Positions 46,038-55,264 are shown, counted from the stretch's first letter. The stretch is DNA of 64,000 bases from Devosia soli (GCF_000970455.1 NZ_LAJG01000005.1:372001-436000), one strand, 5' to 3'. Notes: generated by a model from the sequence alone, not told the origin. A program made the numbers and translations.

Positions 46038-47111
46038 ATGACAACTGACCAGTCGGCGTTACCCTCGCCTGCGCCTGGAAATTTTGCCGGCAGACGCGCT
46101 CGCCGCCGCGCCATGGCCGTTGGCGGATTTCTGATTACGCTTTTCCTCACCTTTTTGGGGCTGCTCGCTATAACCTTCTTCATCGGCCGGGTGATCCCGA
46201 TCGATCCGGTGCTCGCGGTGGTGGGGGACCGGGCGACGCAGGCGCAATACGACGCTGCTAAGATCGCCATGGGACTCGACCGGCCGCTCTACGAGCAGTT
46301 TTTCACCTATGTGGTGAACGTCTTTTCTGGCGATCTCGGGCGCTCTGTTTCGACGGGCCGGGCGGTTGCGGATGATCTCAGCCGGTTCTTTCCAGCCACC
46401 TTTGAAATGGCCACCCTCGGCATTCTGATTGGCGTTGCGCTCGGCGTGCCGCTCGGTGTCACTGCCGCGGCGCGGCAGGGGTCTTGGCTTGATCAGGCCA
46501 TCCGTGTCGTGGGTCTTCTCGGATACTCCGTACCCGCCTTCTGGCTTGGACTCGTGGGGTTGGCGCTATTTTATGCGCGATTGCGCTGGGTTGGCGGACC
46601 GGGGCGGCTCGACATTTTCTATGATGGGCTCGTGTCGCCCGTCACCGGCATGATCCTGATAGACAGCCTGCTGGCCGGCGAGATCGACATCTTCTGGAAC
46701 GCCGTGTGGCACATTATCCTGCCCGCGTCGGTGCTGGGCTTTTTCAGCCTCGCCTATATTGCGCGCATGACGCGCAGCTTCATGCTCGATCAGCTAAGCC
46801 AGGAGTTCGTCACGACCGCACGCGTCAAAGGCGTGCCGGAACAGGTCGTGATCTGGCGTCACGCTTTCAACCCGATCCGCGTGCCGCTGATCACCGTTAT
46901 CGGGCTCTCCTATGCAGGGCTCCTCGAAGGCTCTGTGATGATCGAGACGGTCTTTTCCTGGCCCGGCATCGGCAATTACCTGACGACGGCGCTGCTCAAT
47001 GCCGACATGAACGCGGTTCTTGGATCGACATTGGTCATCGGCGCGGTGTTCATCGTCATCAATAAAGTTTCGGACGTGCTTTACCGCGTCCTCGATCCGA
47101 GGGCTCGCTGA
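46038..47111 (+). CDS. Peptide ABC transporter permease, DppB type
   Basis: This 357-residue inner-membrane permease has an N-terminal transmembrane helix (GGFLITLFLTFLGLLAITFFI), then several more helices. The EAA loop contacting the ATPase is seen at EFVTTARVKGVPEQVVIWRHAF (in part, about residues 255-275). GAGAGG precedes the ATG. The stop overlaps the next permease start by one base. It heads a plus-strand operon divergent from its regulator and binding protein. Confidence 0.92.
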   Translation: MTTDQSALPSPAPGNFAGRRARRRAMAVGGFLITLFLTFLGLLAITFFIGRVIPIDPVLAVVGDRATQAQYDAAKIAMGLDRPLYEQFFTYVVNVFSGDLGRSVSTGRAVADDLSRFFPATFEMATLGILIGVALGVPLGVTAAARQGSWLDQAIRVVGLLGYSVPAFWLGLVGLALFYARLRWVGGPGRLDIFYDGLVSPVTGMILIDSLLAGEIDIFWNAVWHIILPASVLGFFSLAYIARMTRSFMLDQLSQEFVTTARVKGVPEQVVIWRHAFNPIRVPLITVIGLSYAGLLEGSVMIETVFSWPGIGNYLTTALLNADMNAVLGSTLVIGAVFIVINKVSDVLYRVLDPRAR

Positions 47112-48013
47112 TGACGACGCGTGACTGGCTTCTTGCCGATTCCCCGACCTCACGCTGGCAGGCCAATGCCGGGCGCGCCTATCGGGTGTTTACCGCCCTG
47201 CTCCGCAATCCGCTTTCGGTGTTGGGCGGTGTCATTATCTTGGTCCTTTTGCTGACAGCCTTGTTCGCACCTTGGATCGCGCCGTTTTCGCCGACCGGAC
47301 AAAGCTTGGCCGACCGGTTGTTGCCGCCATCGGGCGAACACTGGATGGGAACGGATGAACTCGGGCGCGATATTTTCTCCCGAGTGGTCTGGGGTTCGCA
47401 GATCACGCTGACAATCGTGCTGCTGGTGGCGCTGATCTCAGCCCCGCTTGGCCTCCTGATCGGGGCGATCTCAGGCTATTTCGGGGGCTGGGTCGACAAA
47501 ATCCTAATGGGCTTTACCGACATCTTCCTGTCGCTGCCGAAACTTATCCTCGCACTGGCGTTCGTGGCGGCGCTCGGGCCGGGCATCAACAATGCCATCA
47601 TCGCCATCGCCATCACCTCGTGGCCGGCCTATGCGCGTATTGCACGAGCGGAAACGCTGACCATTCGTAATGCCGAGTACATTTCAGCCGTGCAATTGGC
47701 CGGGGCGGGCCCGATCCGCGTCATCGTCCAGCACATCCTGCCGCTTTGTACGTCCTCCATGATCATCCGCGTGACCCTCGACATGGCCGGCGTCATCCTG
47801 ACCGCCGCAGGCCTGGGCTTCATCGGTCTCGGCGCACAGCCGCCGCTGCCGGAATGGGGCGCGATGATTTCGCGTGGCCGTACCTTCATTCTCGATCAGT
47901 GGTGGGTCGCGACCATGCCCGGCTTTGCCATCATCATCGTCTCGCTCGGCTTCTGCTTCCTTGGCGACGGTTTGCGCGACGTGCTCGATCCCAAGAGCGA
48001 GGGCAAGTCATGA
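47111..48013 (+). CDS. Peptide ABC transporter permease, DppC type
   Basis: This 300-residue permease has an N-terminal oligopeptide-permease extension (NPLSVLGGVIILVLLLTALF, about residues 33-52) and the motif GEHWMGTDELGRDIFSRVVWG typical of DppC/OppC proteins (in part). An EAA loop follows at EYISAVQLAGAGPIRVI. It pairs with the DppB-type permease as the membrane channel. The stop shares ATGA with the next ATPase gene. Confidence 0.93.
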   Translation: MTTRDWLLADSPTSRWQANAGRAYRVFTALLRNPLSVLGGVIILVLLLTALFAPWIAPFSPTGQSLADRLLPPSGEHWMGTDELGRDIFSRVVWGSQITLTIVLLVALISAPLGLLIGAISGYFGGWVDKILMGFTDIFLSLPKLILALAFVAALGPGINNAIIAIAITSWPAYARIARAETLTIRNAEYISAVQLAGAGPIRVIVQHILPLCTSSMIIRVTLDMAGVILTAAGLGFIGLGAQPPLPEWGAMISRGRTFILDQWWVATMPGFAIIIVSLGFCFLGDGLRDVLDPKSEGKS

Positions 48014-48846
48014 GCACTCCCCTCCTCGAAGTCGAAAACCTGCGCGTTTCGTTTCCGACCCATTCCGGTCGCGTCGAAGTGGTGAAGGGACTCTCCTTCA
48101 CCCTTGGTCGCGAGCGGTTGGGTATTGTGGGCGAGAGCGGGTCGGGCAAGTCGATGACGGGCCGCTCGATCCTGAAACTCATCCGCAAGCCGGGCGAAGT
48201 GACTGCGGACAAGTTGCGTTTTGAGGGGATCGACATCCTCGACCAGAACGAAAAGCAGATGCGCGCCATTCGCGGCGCTCGGATTTCCATGGTCATGCAG
48301 GACCCGAAATTCTCGCTCAATCCGGTGATGACCGTGGGCGAGCAGATTGCCGAAGCGTTGGTGACGCACCAGAAACTTGGGCGAAAGGAAGTGCAGCAGC
48401 GCATTCTCGACATGCTGACCGCCGTGCGCATCAACGATCCCGAGCGCGTGGCAAAGCTCTATCCGCACGAGGTTTCGGGCGGCATGGGGCAGCGCATCAT
48501 GATCGCCATGATGCTGATCCCTGAGCCAGAATTGCTGATCGCCGACGAGCCGACTTCGGCGCTCGACGTTTCCGTGCAGGCGCAGGTGCTCGATATCATC
48601 GACGATCTCGTCACACGCAAAGGGATGGGCCTGATCCTCATCAGTCACGACCTGGCGCTCGTCAGCCGCTATTGCGACCGGATCTTGGTCATGAATGCCG
48701 GGCGCGTTGTGGAAGAGTGCGCGGCACGCGAACTCGATAAGGCGCAACACCCCTATACCCGAGGGCTCCTCGCAGCCATGCCGGTGATCGACGAAACACG
48801 CGACGAATTGCCGGTGCTCGACCGGACACAATGGGCGGGCACATGA
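48010..48846 (+). CDS. Peptide ABC transporter ATPase, DppD type
   Basis: This 278-residue ATPase has Walker A GESGSGKSMTG (about residues 39-49), the signature motif EVSGGMGQRI, Walker B LLIADEPTSALD and the switch His in LISHDLAL. The signature Met in place of the more usual Gln-Arg order (SGGMGQR) is within family variation. The C-terminal part lacks the iron-sulfur cysteines and the full oligopeptide-transporter tail of longer DppD proteins. It is coupled by four-base overlaps to both neighbours. Confidence 0.92.
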   Translation: MSTPLLEVENLRVSFPTHSGRVEVVKGLSFTLGRERLGIVGESGSGKSMTGRSILKLIRKPGEVTADKLRFEGIDILDQNEKQMRAIRGARISMVMQDPKFSLNPVMTVGEQIAEALVTHQKLGRKEVQQRILDMLTAVRINDPERVAKLYPHEVSGGMGQRIMIAMMLIPEPELLIADEPTSALDVSVQAQVLDIIDDLVTRKGMGLILISHDLALVSRYCDRILVMNAGRVVEECAARELDKAQHPYTRGLLAAMPVIDETRDELPVLDRTQWAGT

Positions 48847-49574
48847 GCGCACTTACCCTCAAGAACCTCGACATTTCCTATGGCGACACCAAGGTCGTGC
48901 ATGGGGTGAATCTCGACGTGCCGGAAGGCGAGAGCTTTGCGCTCGTGGGCGAAAGCGGGTCGGGCAAATCGACGATTTTGCGCGCCATTGCCGGGCTGGC
49001 CCCGGAATGGACTGGCGAAATCTCGGTCCTCGGCAAGCCACGCACCCATGGCGTTGATCGCAACGTGTCGCGCCAAGTGCAGATGGTGTTCCAGGACCCT
49101 TATGGGTCGCTGCATCCCCGAAAAACCATCGACTCTGCGCTCTCCGAACCGCTGGCCATTCACGGCATCGGCAATCGCGGAGAGCGGGTTGAAGCGGTGC
49201 TCAAGCAGGTTGGGCTCGACCAGCGTTTTCGCTTCCGCTTCCCGCACCAGCTTTCGGGTGGGCAGCGCCAGCGTGTCGCCATTGCCCGGGCGCTGATGCT
49301 CGAGCCCAAGGTGTTGCTGCTCGATGAGCCGACTTCGGCGCTCGACGTTTCGGTGCAGGCGGAAATCCTCAATTTGCTGAAACGCCTGCGTCGTGAGCAG
49401 AACCTCACCTTCCTGATGGTGACGCATAACCTGCCCGTCGTGAGCTTCCTATGCGACCGCCTCGCCGTCATGCGGCATGGCCGGATCGTCGAGATTGCCG
49501 ACGTCGCCCAGCTTAAGCAGGGCGACCTCAAAGAGCCCTATTCGCGCGAATTGCTCGCCGCGACGGCGGCATGA
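48843..49574 (+). CDS. Peptide ABC transporter ATPase, DppF type
   Basis: This 243-residue ATPase has Walker A GESGSGKSTIL (about residues 36-46), signature QLSGGQRQRVAIARAL, Walker B VLLLDEPTSALD and switch His in VTHNLPV. It is shorter than classical DppF because the C-terminal peptide-transporter tail is missing. I chose the ATG at 48843 because it forms ATGA with the preceding stop; an in-frame ATG at 48831 lies inside the upstream gene. It partners the DppD-type ATPase. Confidence 0.92.
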   Translation: MSALTLKNLDISYGDTKVVHGVNLDVPEGESFALVGESGSGKSTILRAIAGLAPEWTGEISVLGKPRTHGVDRNVSRQVQMVFQDPYGSLHPRKTIDSALSEPLAIHGIGNRGERVEAVLKQVGLDQRFRFRFPHQLSGGQRQRVAIARALMLEPKVLLLDEPTSALDVSVQAEILNLLKRLRREQNLTFLMVTHNLPVVSFLCDRLAVMRHGRIVEIADVAQLKQGDLKEPYSRELLAATAA

Positions 49575-49601
49575 AGATTTTTTTGACCAAGGACTATTCC
49601 A

Positions 49602-50093
49602 ATGACTGACCATTCCGCCGCCCTCGCCGCGTTCGATGCGGCTATCGCCAAGGCCAAGGGTGTCGAAGCCGCTTTCGCCGCGCTGCAGACGCTGACCGAA
49701 GCGACCGTGGGCGTGAAGCTCTTCACCTATATGACCGTCGACATGGAAAATGAACTGGCCCGCCGTGCCTATACGAGCGATGCCGCCAGCTACCCGACTT
49801 CGGGCACCAAGCCGATCCACTATGACGCGTGGTTCGACATCGTGCACAAGCAGCACGCCTATTTCGTCGCCAACACGATCGAAGACATCGCCAAGGTGTT
49901 TCCCGACTATGAGCTGATCAACTCGCTCGGCTGCCAGTCGGTGGTGAACATGCCGGTCATTCTCGGTGGCGAACTGGTTGGTACGGTCAATATGCTGCAC
50001 GAGACGAATTTTTATACGCCAGAGCGCGTGGCAGAGATCAAGGCAGTGCTGTCGATCCCGGCGAAGCTCGCCGCGGCGGTCGCTGCGCGCTGA
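49602..50093 (+). CDS. GAF-domain protein at the end of the peptide ABC operon
   Basis: This 163-residue protein is a single stand-alone GAF domain: LTEATVGVKLFTYMTVD (about residues 30-46), then RRAYTSDAASYP, DIVHKQHAYFVANTIEDIAKVFPDYE in part, and CQSVVNMPVILGGELVGTVNMLH (about 110-132). No output domain follows, so it would act by binding a small molecule or another protein. AAGGA precedes the ATG, and it lies 27 bp after the second ATPase, before a strong terminator. Its presence in a transport operon suggests sensing of imported peptides or products, but that is an inference. Confidence 0.85.
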   Translation: MTDHSAALAAFDAAIAKAKGVEAAFAALQTLTEATVGVKLFTYMTVDMENELARRAYTSDAASYPTSGTKPIHYDAWFDIVHKQHAYFVANTIEDIAKVFPDYELINSLGCQSVVNMPVILGGELVGTVNMLHETNFYTPERVAEIKAVLSIPAKLAAAVAAR

Positions 50094-50116
50094 GCTTGAA
50101 GTTCATATAGAGATTC

Positions 50117-50149
50117 AAGAGGCCCGCGATGTTTATCGCGGGCCTCTTT
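50117..50149. terminator. Bidirectional terminator between the GAF gene and putA
   Basis: A perfect 14-bp stem AAGAGGCCCGCGAT/ATCGCGGGCCTCTT (50117-50130 with 50135-50148) has a GTTT loop, an A-rich 5' side and TTT at the end. It lies between two convergent stops (50093 and 50153). Confidence 0.93.
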
Positions 50150-50152
50150 GCT

Positions 50153-53100
50153 CTAGCTCGCCGTGGCGATCAGCGTGGCGTTGCCGCCGGCTGCGGTGGT
50201 GTCGATGCAGACGTGGCGTTCGTGCTGGAGGCGGCCGATGTCGTCGGTGCTGGTCAGCAGTGGCAGGATAGCGCCATCGCGGCAGGCGAGCGTCTTGCGG
50301 ACCCGTGCAAGGGTGGCGTCATCGCCGAACCAGGCGATGGCGTCGAAATTGGTCGCGTTGGCGAGTTGGAAATTGTCCAGCGCGGCGACCATCGGGGTGC
50401 AGCGGGCTTGATCAGCCATAACCTTTTGCGCCGCAATATCGGCTTCATTGGGACCAAGACAGAGAAGTGTGCCGCGCGGCAGGACATGAAGGACGTTGCT
50501 CTCGCCTGTCGGACCCGGGAGGGTTTCAGCGCTTGCCTGGAGAGGCGCGTGGCTGTTGGTAAAGCGCGGGAGATAGCTCGGACCGCCAGCTTTGGGGCCG
50601 GTGCCAGAAAGACCTTCGCCGCCGAACGGCTGAGAGCCGACCACCGCACCGATCTGGTTGCGATTGATGTAGATATTGCCGGCGTGGACCGCGGCCGAGA
50701 CCTTTTTCACCCGGCTCGAAATGCGGGTGTGCATGCCGAAGGTGAGGCCGTAACCGGAGGCGTTGATGGCGTCGATGACTCGGTCGATGTCTTCCGCCTT
50801 GAACGTTGCGACATGGAGGACGGGGCCGAAGATTTCCTCGGGAATGTCCTCGATGCCGCCGACGCGGATGACGGTGGGCGCGACGAAGGTGCCTGCAGCG
50901 GGCGCCTTCATGGCGTGGATGACCTTGGCGGCATGCACATCCACATAGGCCTGGATTTTCTTGCGAGCAGGCTCGTCGATGATCGGGCCGATGTCGGTGG
51001 CGAGATGCCAGGGATTGCCGATGGTAAGCTCCTCCATCGCGCCCTTGAGCATGTCGATGGTGCGCTCGGCGGCATCTTCCTGAACATAGAGGATGCGGAG
51101 GGCCGAGCAGCGCTGACCGGCTGACTGAAAGGCCGACGCGATGATGTCGCGGACGGCCTGCTCGGGGAGCGCGGTCGAATCGACGATCATGGCGTTGAGA
51201 CCCCCGGTTTCTGCGATCAGCGGGGCCTTGGGATCGGCATGTTCGGCCATGGCGCGGTCGATACGGTGGGCGGTCGGCAGCGAGCCGGTAAATGCGACGC
51301 CGGCAATGCGGGGATCGGAGGTCAGCGCGGTGCCGACATCAGGACCACCTGGCATAAGCTGGATGGCTTCCTTCGGAATGCCGGCTTCGTGCATGAGTTG
51401 AACCGCGCGGGAGGCGATGAGCGGGGTTTGCGGCGCGGGTTTAGCCACCACAGGATTGCCGGCGACGAGCGCCGCAGCGATCTGGCCGGAGAATATGGCC
51501 AGCGGGAAATTCCACGGCGAGATGGCGACGAAGGGACCGCGGGCGGCGCCTAGCGGCCTGGCTTCTGCCTCGGCTGCGTAATAGCGGAGGAAGTCGACCG
51601 CTTCGCGGACTTCGGCGACCGCATCCGCCCACGACTTTCCGGCTTCGCGGGCCAGCAGCGCGAATAGCTCGGCGCGATTGGCTTCGTAGAGGTCGGCGGT
51701 CTTGCGCAGGAGTTCGGCGCGGGTGCCAACGGCGGTTTGAGGCCAGGTGCTGGCAATGGCGGCCGAAATCGCCGCTGTGACGCCTGCCGTGGATGCCGAG
51801 ACGACCTGGCCGACAATGTCGGTGGGATCGGCCGGATTGACGACCAGGGTCGTTTCGTTGGCTGCGTCGGCAAGCGGCAGAGGCGTGGCGAGCCACTTCG
51901 TCTGCCGGAAGGCTTCGCGTGCAGCATCCACTTCGCCGAGGGCGACCCGGTCGGTCAGGTCGAGACCGGCCGAGTTGCGGCGCGCCCCGAAGATGGCATC
52001 GGGCTGTGGAATGTTCGGATTGGCAAAGCTGTCGACGGCCAGCAGTCTGGCGATTGGGTCTTCGGCGACCTTGGCGGCCGGGATATCTTCGTCAGCGATC
52101 TGATAGACAAAGGAGCCGTTGGCGCCATTTTCGAGAAGGCGGCGGACGAGATAGGCGAGCAAGTCCTTGTGGGGACCGACGGGGGCATAGATGCGCGTGC
52201 GGGTGCCGTGATTGGTGCGCAGCACTTCGTGGAGGCGCTCACCCATGCCATGGAGACGCTGGAATTCGAACGTGTCATTCATGCGGCCGGCTTCTGCTGC
52301 CAGATGCAGGACAGAAGCGGCTGTGTGGGCGTTGTGCGAGGCGAATTGGGGATAGATGCGCGACTTCGAGAGAAGCTTCCTGGCCGCAGCGATATAGCTG
52401 ACATCGGTCGCGGCCTTGCGGGTGTAAACAGGAAAACCCGGCAGGCCGAGAACCTGGGCGCGCTTGATCTCGGCGTCCCAATAGGCGCCTTTGACAAGGC
52501 GCACCATGATATTGCGATCATATTTTTCGGCTGTGGCTTCGAGCCAGTCGATCAGCGGCAGCACACGCTTGCCATAGGCTTGGACGACGACGCCAAAGCC
52601 TTCCCAGCCGGCAAGTCCCGGCGTTGCGAGCACGGCTTCGATGATTTCCATCGAGAGATCGAGGCGGTCGGCTTCCTCGGCGTCGATGTTGAAGCCCATA
52701 TTTGCGTCGCGTGCCGCGAGTGCCAGCTTGCGGGTGGCATCGACCAGTTCGGTGAGAACGCGGTCGCGCTGGGCATATTCGTAGCGCGGATGCAGCGCCG
52801 AAAGCTTTACGGAAATGCCGGGGTTGTCGCGCACGGCGGGAGAGGTGCAATGCGGGGCGAGTGTCGCAATAGCATCGGCATAGGCCTTGAAATAGCGTTG
52901 GGCGTCTTCCGAGGTGCGAGCGGCTTCGCCGAGCATATCGTAGGAATAGCGGTAGCCCAGCGCTTCGGGCTTTCTCGCATTGGTGACGGCTTCCTCGATG
53001 GTGCGGCCAAAGACGAACTGGCTGCCGAGGAGCCGCATGGCCTGGCCGACGGCTGTGCGGATGACCGGCTCGCCAAGGCGTGCAATGGCGCGATGGAGGG

Positions 53101-53524
53101 CGTTCTTGGGGCCGACTTCGGGATCGCCGAGCACGTCTGCAGTGAGGTTCAGGGCCCAGGATGAGAAATTGACCAGCGTGTTTGAAGAGCCGCCGAAATG
53201 GCTGGCCCAATCGGAGCCGCCGACCTTGTCGTGGATCAATGCGTCGACCGTTTCGGCGTCGGGCACGCGCAGCAGCGCTTCGGCAAGCGACATCAAGGCG
53301 ACGCCTTCGTCGGTCGCCAAGCCATATTCGGCGAGGAAGCTTTCCATCAGACCAAGCTTGTTGCCCGAGCGAACCGCGGTCACCAGCTTTTCGGCATGCG
53401 CTGAGATAACCTTGCGCGTGGCGTCGTCGAGGCCGGTGGCTTCGATCAATTGCGGGACAAGGGTGTTTTCATCCGCATAGATGCGGGCGCGCATGGCATC
53501 GCGAAAGGCAGTGGTGTCGGTCAT
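50153..53524 (-). CDS. putA: Bifunctional proline dehydrogenase / L-glutamate gamma-semialdehyde dehydrogenase
   Basis: PutA (1123 residues) oxidises proline to glutamate in two steps at the membrane. The PRODH barrel spans about residues 150-480 (GISVKLSALHPRYEYAQRD, NIMVRLVKGAYWDAEIKRAQ), and the aldehyde dehydrogenase half has SPWNFPLAIFSGQIAAALVAGNPV (in part) and the catalytic Cys806 in SAGQRCSALR. No N-terminal ribbon-helix-helix domain is present, so unlike E. coli PutA it should not be its own repressor. About 110 residues beyond the core make up a C-terminal extension. It is divergent from an Lrp-type regulator. Confidence 0.96.
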   Translation of the reverse strand: MTDTTAFRDAMRARIYADENTLVPQLIEATGLDDATRKVISAHAEKLVTAVRSGNKLGLMESFLAEYGLATDEGVALMSLAEALLRVPDAETVDALIHDKVGGSDWASHFGGSSNTLVNFSSWALNLTADVLGDPEVGPKNALHRAIARLGEPVIRTAVGQAMRLLGSQFVFGRTIEEAVTNARKPEALGYRYSYDMLGEAARTSEDAQRYFKAYADAIATLAPHCTSPAVRDNPGISVKLSALHPRYEYAQRDRVLTELVDATRKLALAARDANMGFNIDAEEADRLDLSMEIIEAVLATPGLAGWEGFGVVVQAYGKRVLPLIDWLEATAEKYDRNIMVRLVKGAYWDAEIKRAQVLGLPGFPVYTRKAATDVSYIAAARKLLSKSRIYPQFASHNAHTAASVLHLAAEAGRMNDTFEFQRLHGMGERLHEVLRTNHGTRTRIYAPVGPHKDLLAYLVRRLLENGANGSFVYQIADEDIPAAKVAEDPIARLLAVDSFANPNIPQPDAIFGARRNSAGLDLTDRVALGEVDAAREAFRQTKWLATPLPLADAANETTLVVNPADPTDIVGQVVSASTAGVTAAISAAIASTWPQTAVGTRAELLRKTADLYEANRAELFALLAREAGKSWADAVAEVREAVDFLRYYAAEAEARPLGAARGPFVAISPWNFPLAIFSGQIAAALVAGNPVVAKPAPQTPLIASRAVQLMHEAGIPKEAIQLMPGGPDVGTALTSDPRIAGVAFTGSLPTAHRIDRAMAEHADPKAPLIAETGGLNAMIVDSTALPEQAVRDIIASAFQSAGQRCSALRILYVQEDAAERTIDMLKGAMEELTIGNPWHLATDIGPIIDEPARKKIQAYVDVHAAKVIHAMKAPAAGTFVAPTVIRVGGIEDIPEEIFGPVLHVATFKAEDIDRVIDAINASGYGLTFGMHTRISSRVKKVSAAVHAGNIYINRNQIGAVVGSQPFGGEGLSGTGPKAGGPSYLPRFTNSHAPLQASAETLPGPTGESNVLHVLPRGTLLCLGPNEADIAAQKVMADQARCTPMVAALDNFQLANATNFDAIAWFGDDATLARVRKTLACRDGAILPLLTSTDDIGRLQHERHVCIDTTAAGGNATLIATAS

Positions 53525-53564
53525 GGAGGTGCACTCAAAAGCGTTGGCTCAAAATGCCAGAACC

Positions 53565-53580
53565 GCGAAAGGCCTTTCGC
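53565..53580. promoter_or_regulatory. 16-bp perfect palindrome between putA and putR, candidate operator
   Basis: GCGAAAGGCCTTTCGC is its own reverse complement and lies 41 bp before putA and 65 bp before the regulator ATG, in the 120-bp divergent gap. This is a plausible site for the Lrp-type regulator, although Lrp sites are usually looser. Confidence 0.5.
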
Positions 53581-53644
53581 CTATTTTTCTGGCCGCCTCG
53601 TGACTGTGATGGTAATTCAAGACCGTTAGGCAGGCGAATGAACC

Positions 53645-54112
53645 ATGAAGACCGTCATTCTCGAAACTTTGGACCAGATCGACCGCCGAATACTCGATGA
53701 GCTGGCGCGCGATGGTCGTTTGAGCGTCGCAGAGCTCAGCCGAAGGGTCAATCTGTCGAAGACGCCTTGCCAGGCGCGCATCAAGCGACTGGAGACCGAG
53801 GGTTACATTCTCGGTTATAGGGCGGTTATCGATCCCGAGCGCTTGGGCCTGCCGCATGTCGCCTTTGTCGAGGTCAAACTTTCGGACACGCGCAAAGCCG
53901 CGTTGGCTGCATTCAACAAGGCCGTGCGGGCACTGCCCGAGGTCGAGCAGGCACACATGATCGCCTCAAGCTTCGATTACCTGCTCAAAGTGCGCACAAA
54001 GGACATTGCAGCCTATCGTGAGGTGCTCGGCGAGAAGATTTCCGCCTTGCCCCATGTGGCGCATACCAGCACGCATGTGTCGATGGAGGCAGTGAAGGAC
54101 GATGCAGACTAA
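53645..54112 (+). CDS. putR: Lrp/AsnC-family regulator of proline use
   Basis: This 155-residue regulator has an N-terminal HTH (QIDRRILDELARDGRLSVAELSRRVNLSKTPC, in part; about residues 12-60) and a RAM ligand-binding domain (LPHVAFVEVKLSDTRKAAL, EVEQAHMIASSFDYLLKVR). In Rhizobiaceae and Rhodobacter the divergent Lrp-type PutR activates putA with proline. The position here is the same, which is the basis of the symbol. The ATG at 53645 is kept although no strong Shine-Dalgarno is seen. Confidence 0.88.
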   Translation: MKTVILETLDQIDRRILDELARDGRLSVAELSRRVNLSKTPCQARIKRLETEGYILGYRAVIDPERLGLPHVAFVEVKLSDTRKAALAAFNKAVRALPEVEQAHMIASSFDYLLKVRTKDIAAYREVLGEKISALPHVAHTSTHVSMEAVKDDAD

Positions 54113-54229
54113 AGTTGTGTGCGAAGTGAACCCAAGCCTAAAAATTGGACTTGTGCAGCCTGCGCCACAAAAATAGGCTCGCGCGGCAATCACCAGAAGC
54201 CAGGAGCCCCGCCTGGCAAGGAACAAGAC

Positions 54230-55264
54230 ATGTCACGCACCATCAAAGCCGCCCTGCTCCTGGGCCTCGCTTCCGCCAGCCTTGCCACGCCAGCCTTCGC
54301 ACAAGGCAAGACGCTCACCATTTCCTGGTGGGGTTTTAATGGCGAGAAGCTCGAAGAATTCGTCCTCGCGCCCTTCCGCGAGCAGTGCGGCTGCGAGATC
54401 CAGTTCGAAACCGGCAACAATGGCGAGCGCCTTAACAAGCTGCAGATCCGCAATGGTGCCGGCGTCGACGTCGCTTACTTCTCCGACAGTTTTTCGCAAC
54501 AAGGCATCGAGCTTGGCCTCTTCCAGCAGCTGGATCGGAGCAAGCTGACGAACCTCGATGGCCTTTATGACCTCGCCAAGGATCCGCAGGGCGGCTATGG
54601 CCCGGCCTATACGATCGGCCGCGTCGGCATCGTGTATGACTCGGCCAAGGTGACGACGCCGATCACCTCGTGGAACGACCTGTGGCGCGAAGATCTTGCG
54701 TCGTCGCTTTCGCTGCCGGGCATCACGACCACTGCTGGTCCGATGGTTGTGGTCAAGGCCGGTGAGCATCAGGGCGTCGATGCCTTCGCCGATGCTGATG
54801 GCGCCTTTGCCGGCATCGAGGCGCTGAAGCCGAACGTGGTCAAGAACTACAATACCGGCTCCGAAATGATTAACCTCTTCTCGACCGGCGAAGTCACTGC
54901 CGCCGTCGCTCAAGACTTTACGCTCGGCCAAATCCAGGCCGCTGTGCCGTCTGTTGTGTGGGCTGATCTCTCGGAAGGCTCGATCGCGACGCTGAATACC
55001 GTCAATATTCCGAAGGGCGCTGCCGAGCCGGAGCTGGCCTATCAGTTCATCAACTTCATCCTTTCCCCTGAAATCCAGCAGAAGCTGGCTGAGGAAGGCG
55101 TCGACGCGCCGGTGGTGAAGTCGGTCGAGCTGACACCGGAACAGGCTTCGCTCTGGACCTATGGCGCCGACGTCATCGCGGGTCTGCAGAGCATTGATTC
55201 CGCCAAGCTCAACGCGGCCAAGGGCGGCTGGGTGGATCGCTGGAACGAAATCTTCGGCATGTAA
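54230..55264 (+). CDS. Polyamine-type ABC transporter substrate-binding protein
   Basis: This 344-residue periplasmic protein has a Sec signal (about 1-25, ending AFAQ) and belongs to the PotD/PotF-like or type-2 (SBP family 1/8) cluster: TISWWGFNGEKLEEFVLAPF, YGPAYTIGRVGIVYDSAKV and ELAYQFINFILSPEIQQKLAE. The ligand cannot be read; a polyamine, thiamine or iron ligand is possible, and the permeases favour polyamine-type substrates. AAGGAA precedes the ATG. A very strong hairpin separates it from the permease genes, so it is probably made in excess over them. Confidence 0.88.
   Translation: MSRTIKAALLLGLASASLATPAFAQGKTLTISWWGFNGEKLEEFVLAPFREQCGCEIQFETGNNGERLNKLQIRNGAGVDVAYFSDSFSQQGIELGLFQQLDRSKLTNLDGLYDLAKDPQGGYGPAYTIGRVGIVYDSAKVTTPITSWNDLWREDLASSLSLPGITTTAGPMVVVKAGEHQGVDAFADADGAFAGIEALKPNVVKNYNTGSEMINLFSTGEVTAAVAQDFTLGQIQAAVPSVVWADLSEGSIATLNTVNIPKGAAEPELAYQFINFILSPEIQQKLAEEGVDAPVVKSVELTPEQASLWTYGADVIAGLQSIDSAKLNAAKGGWVDRWNEIFGM

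Noticed and set aside
48831..48842. Earlier ATG start for the second ATPase
   Set aside because: It lies inside the first ATPase gene without its own ribosome-binding site; the ATGA overlap at 48843 is the better start.
51737..53164. Long open frame opposite putA
   Set aside because: It lies against the PRODH and early ALDH regions of putA. Compositional shadow only.
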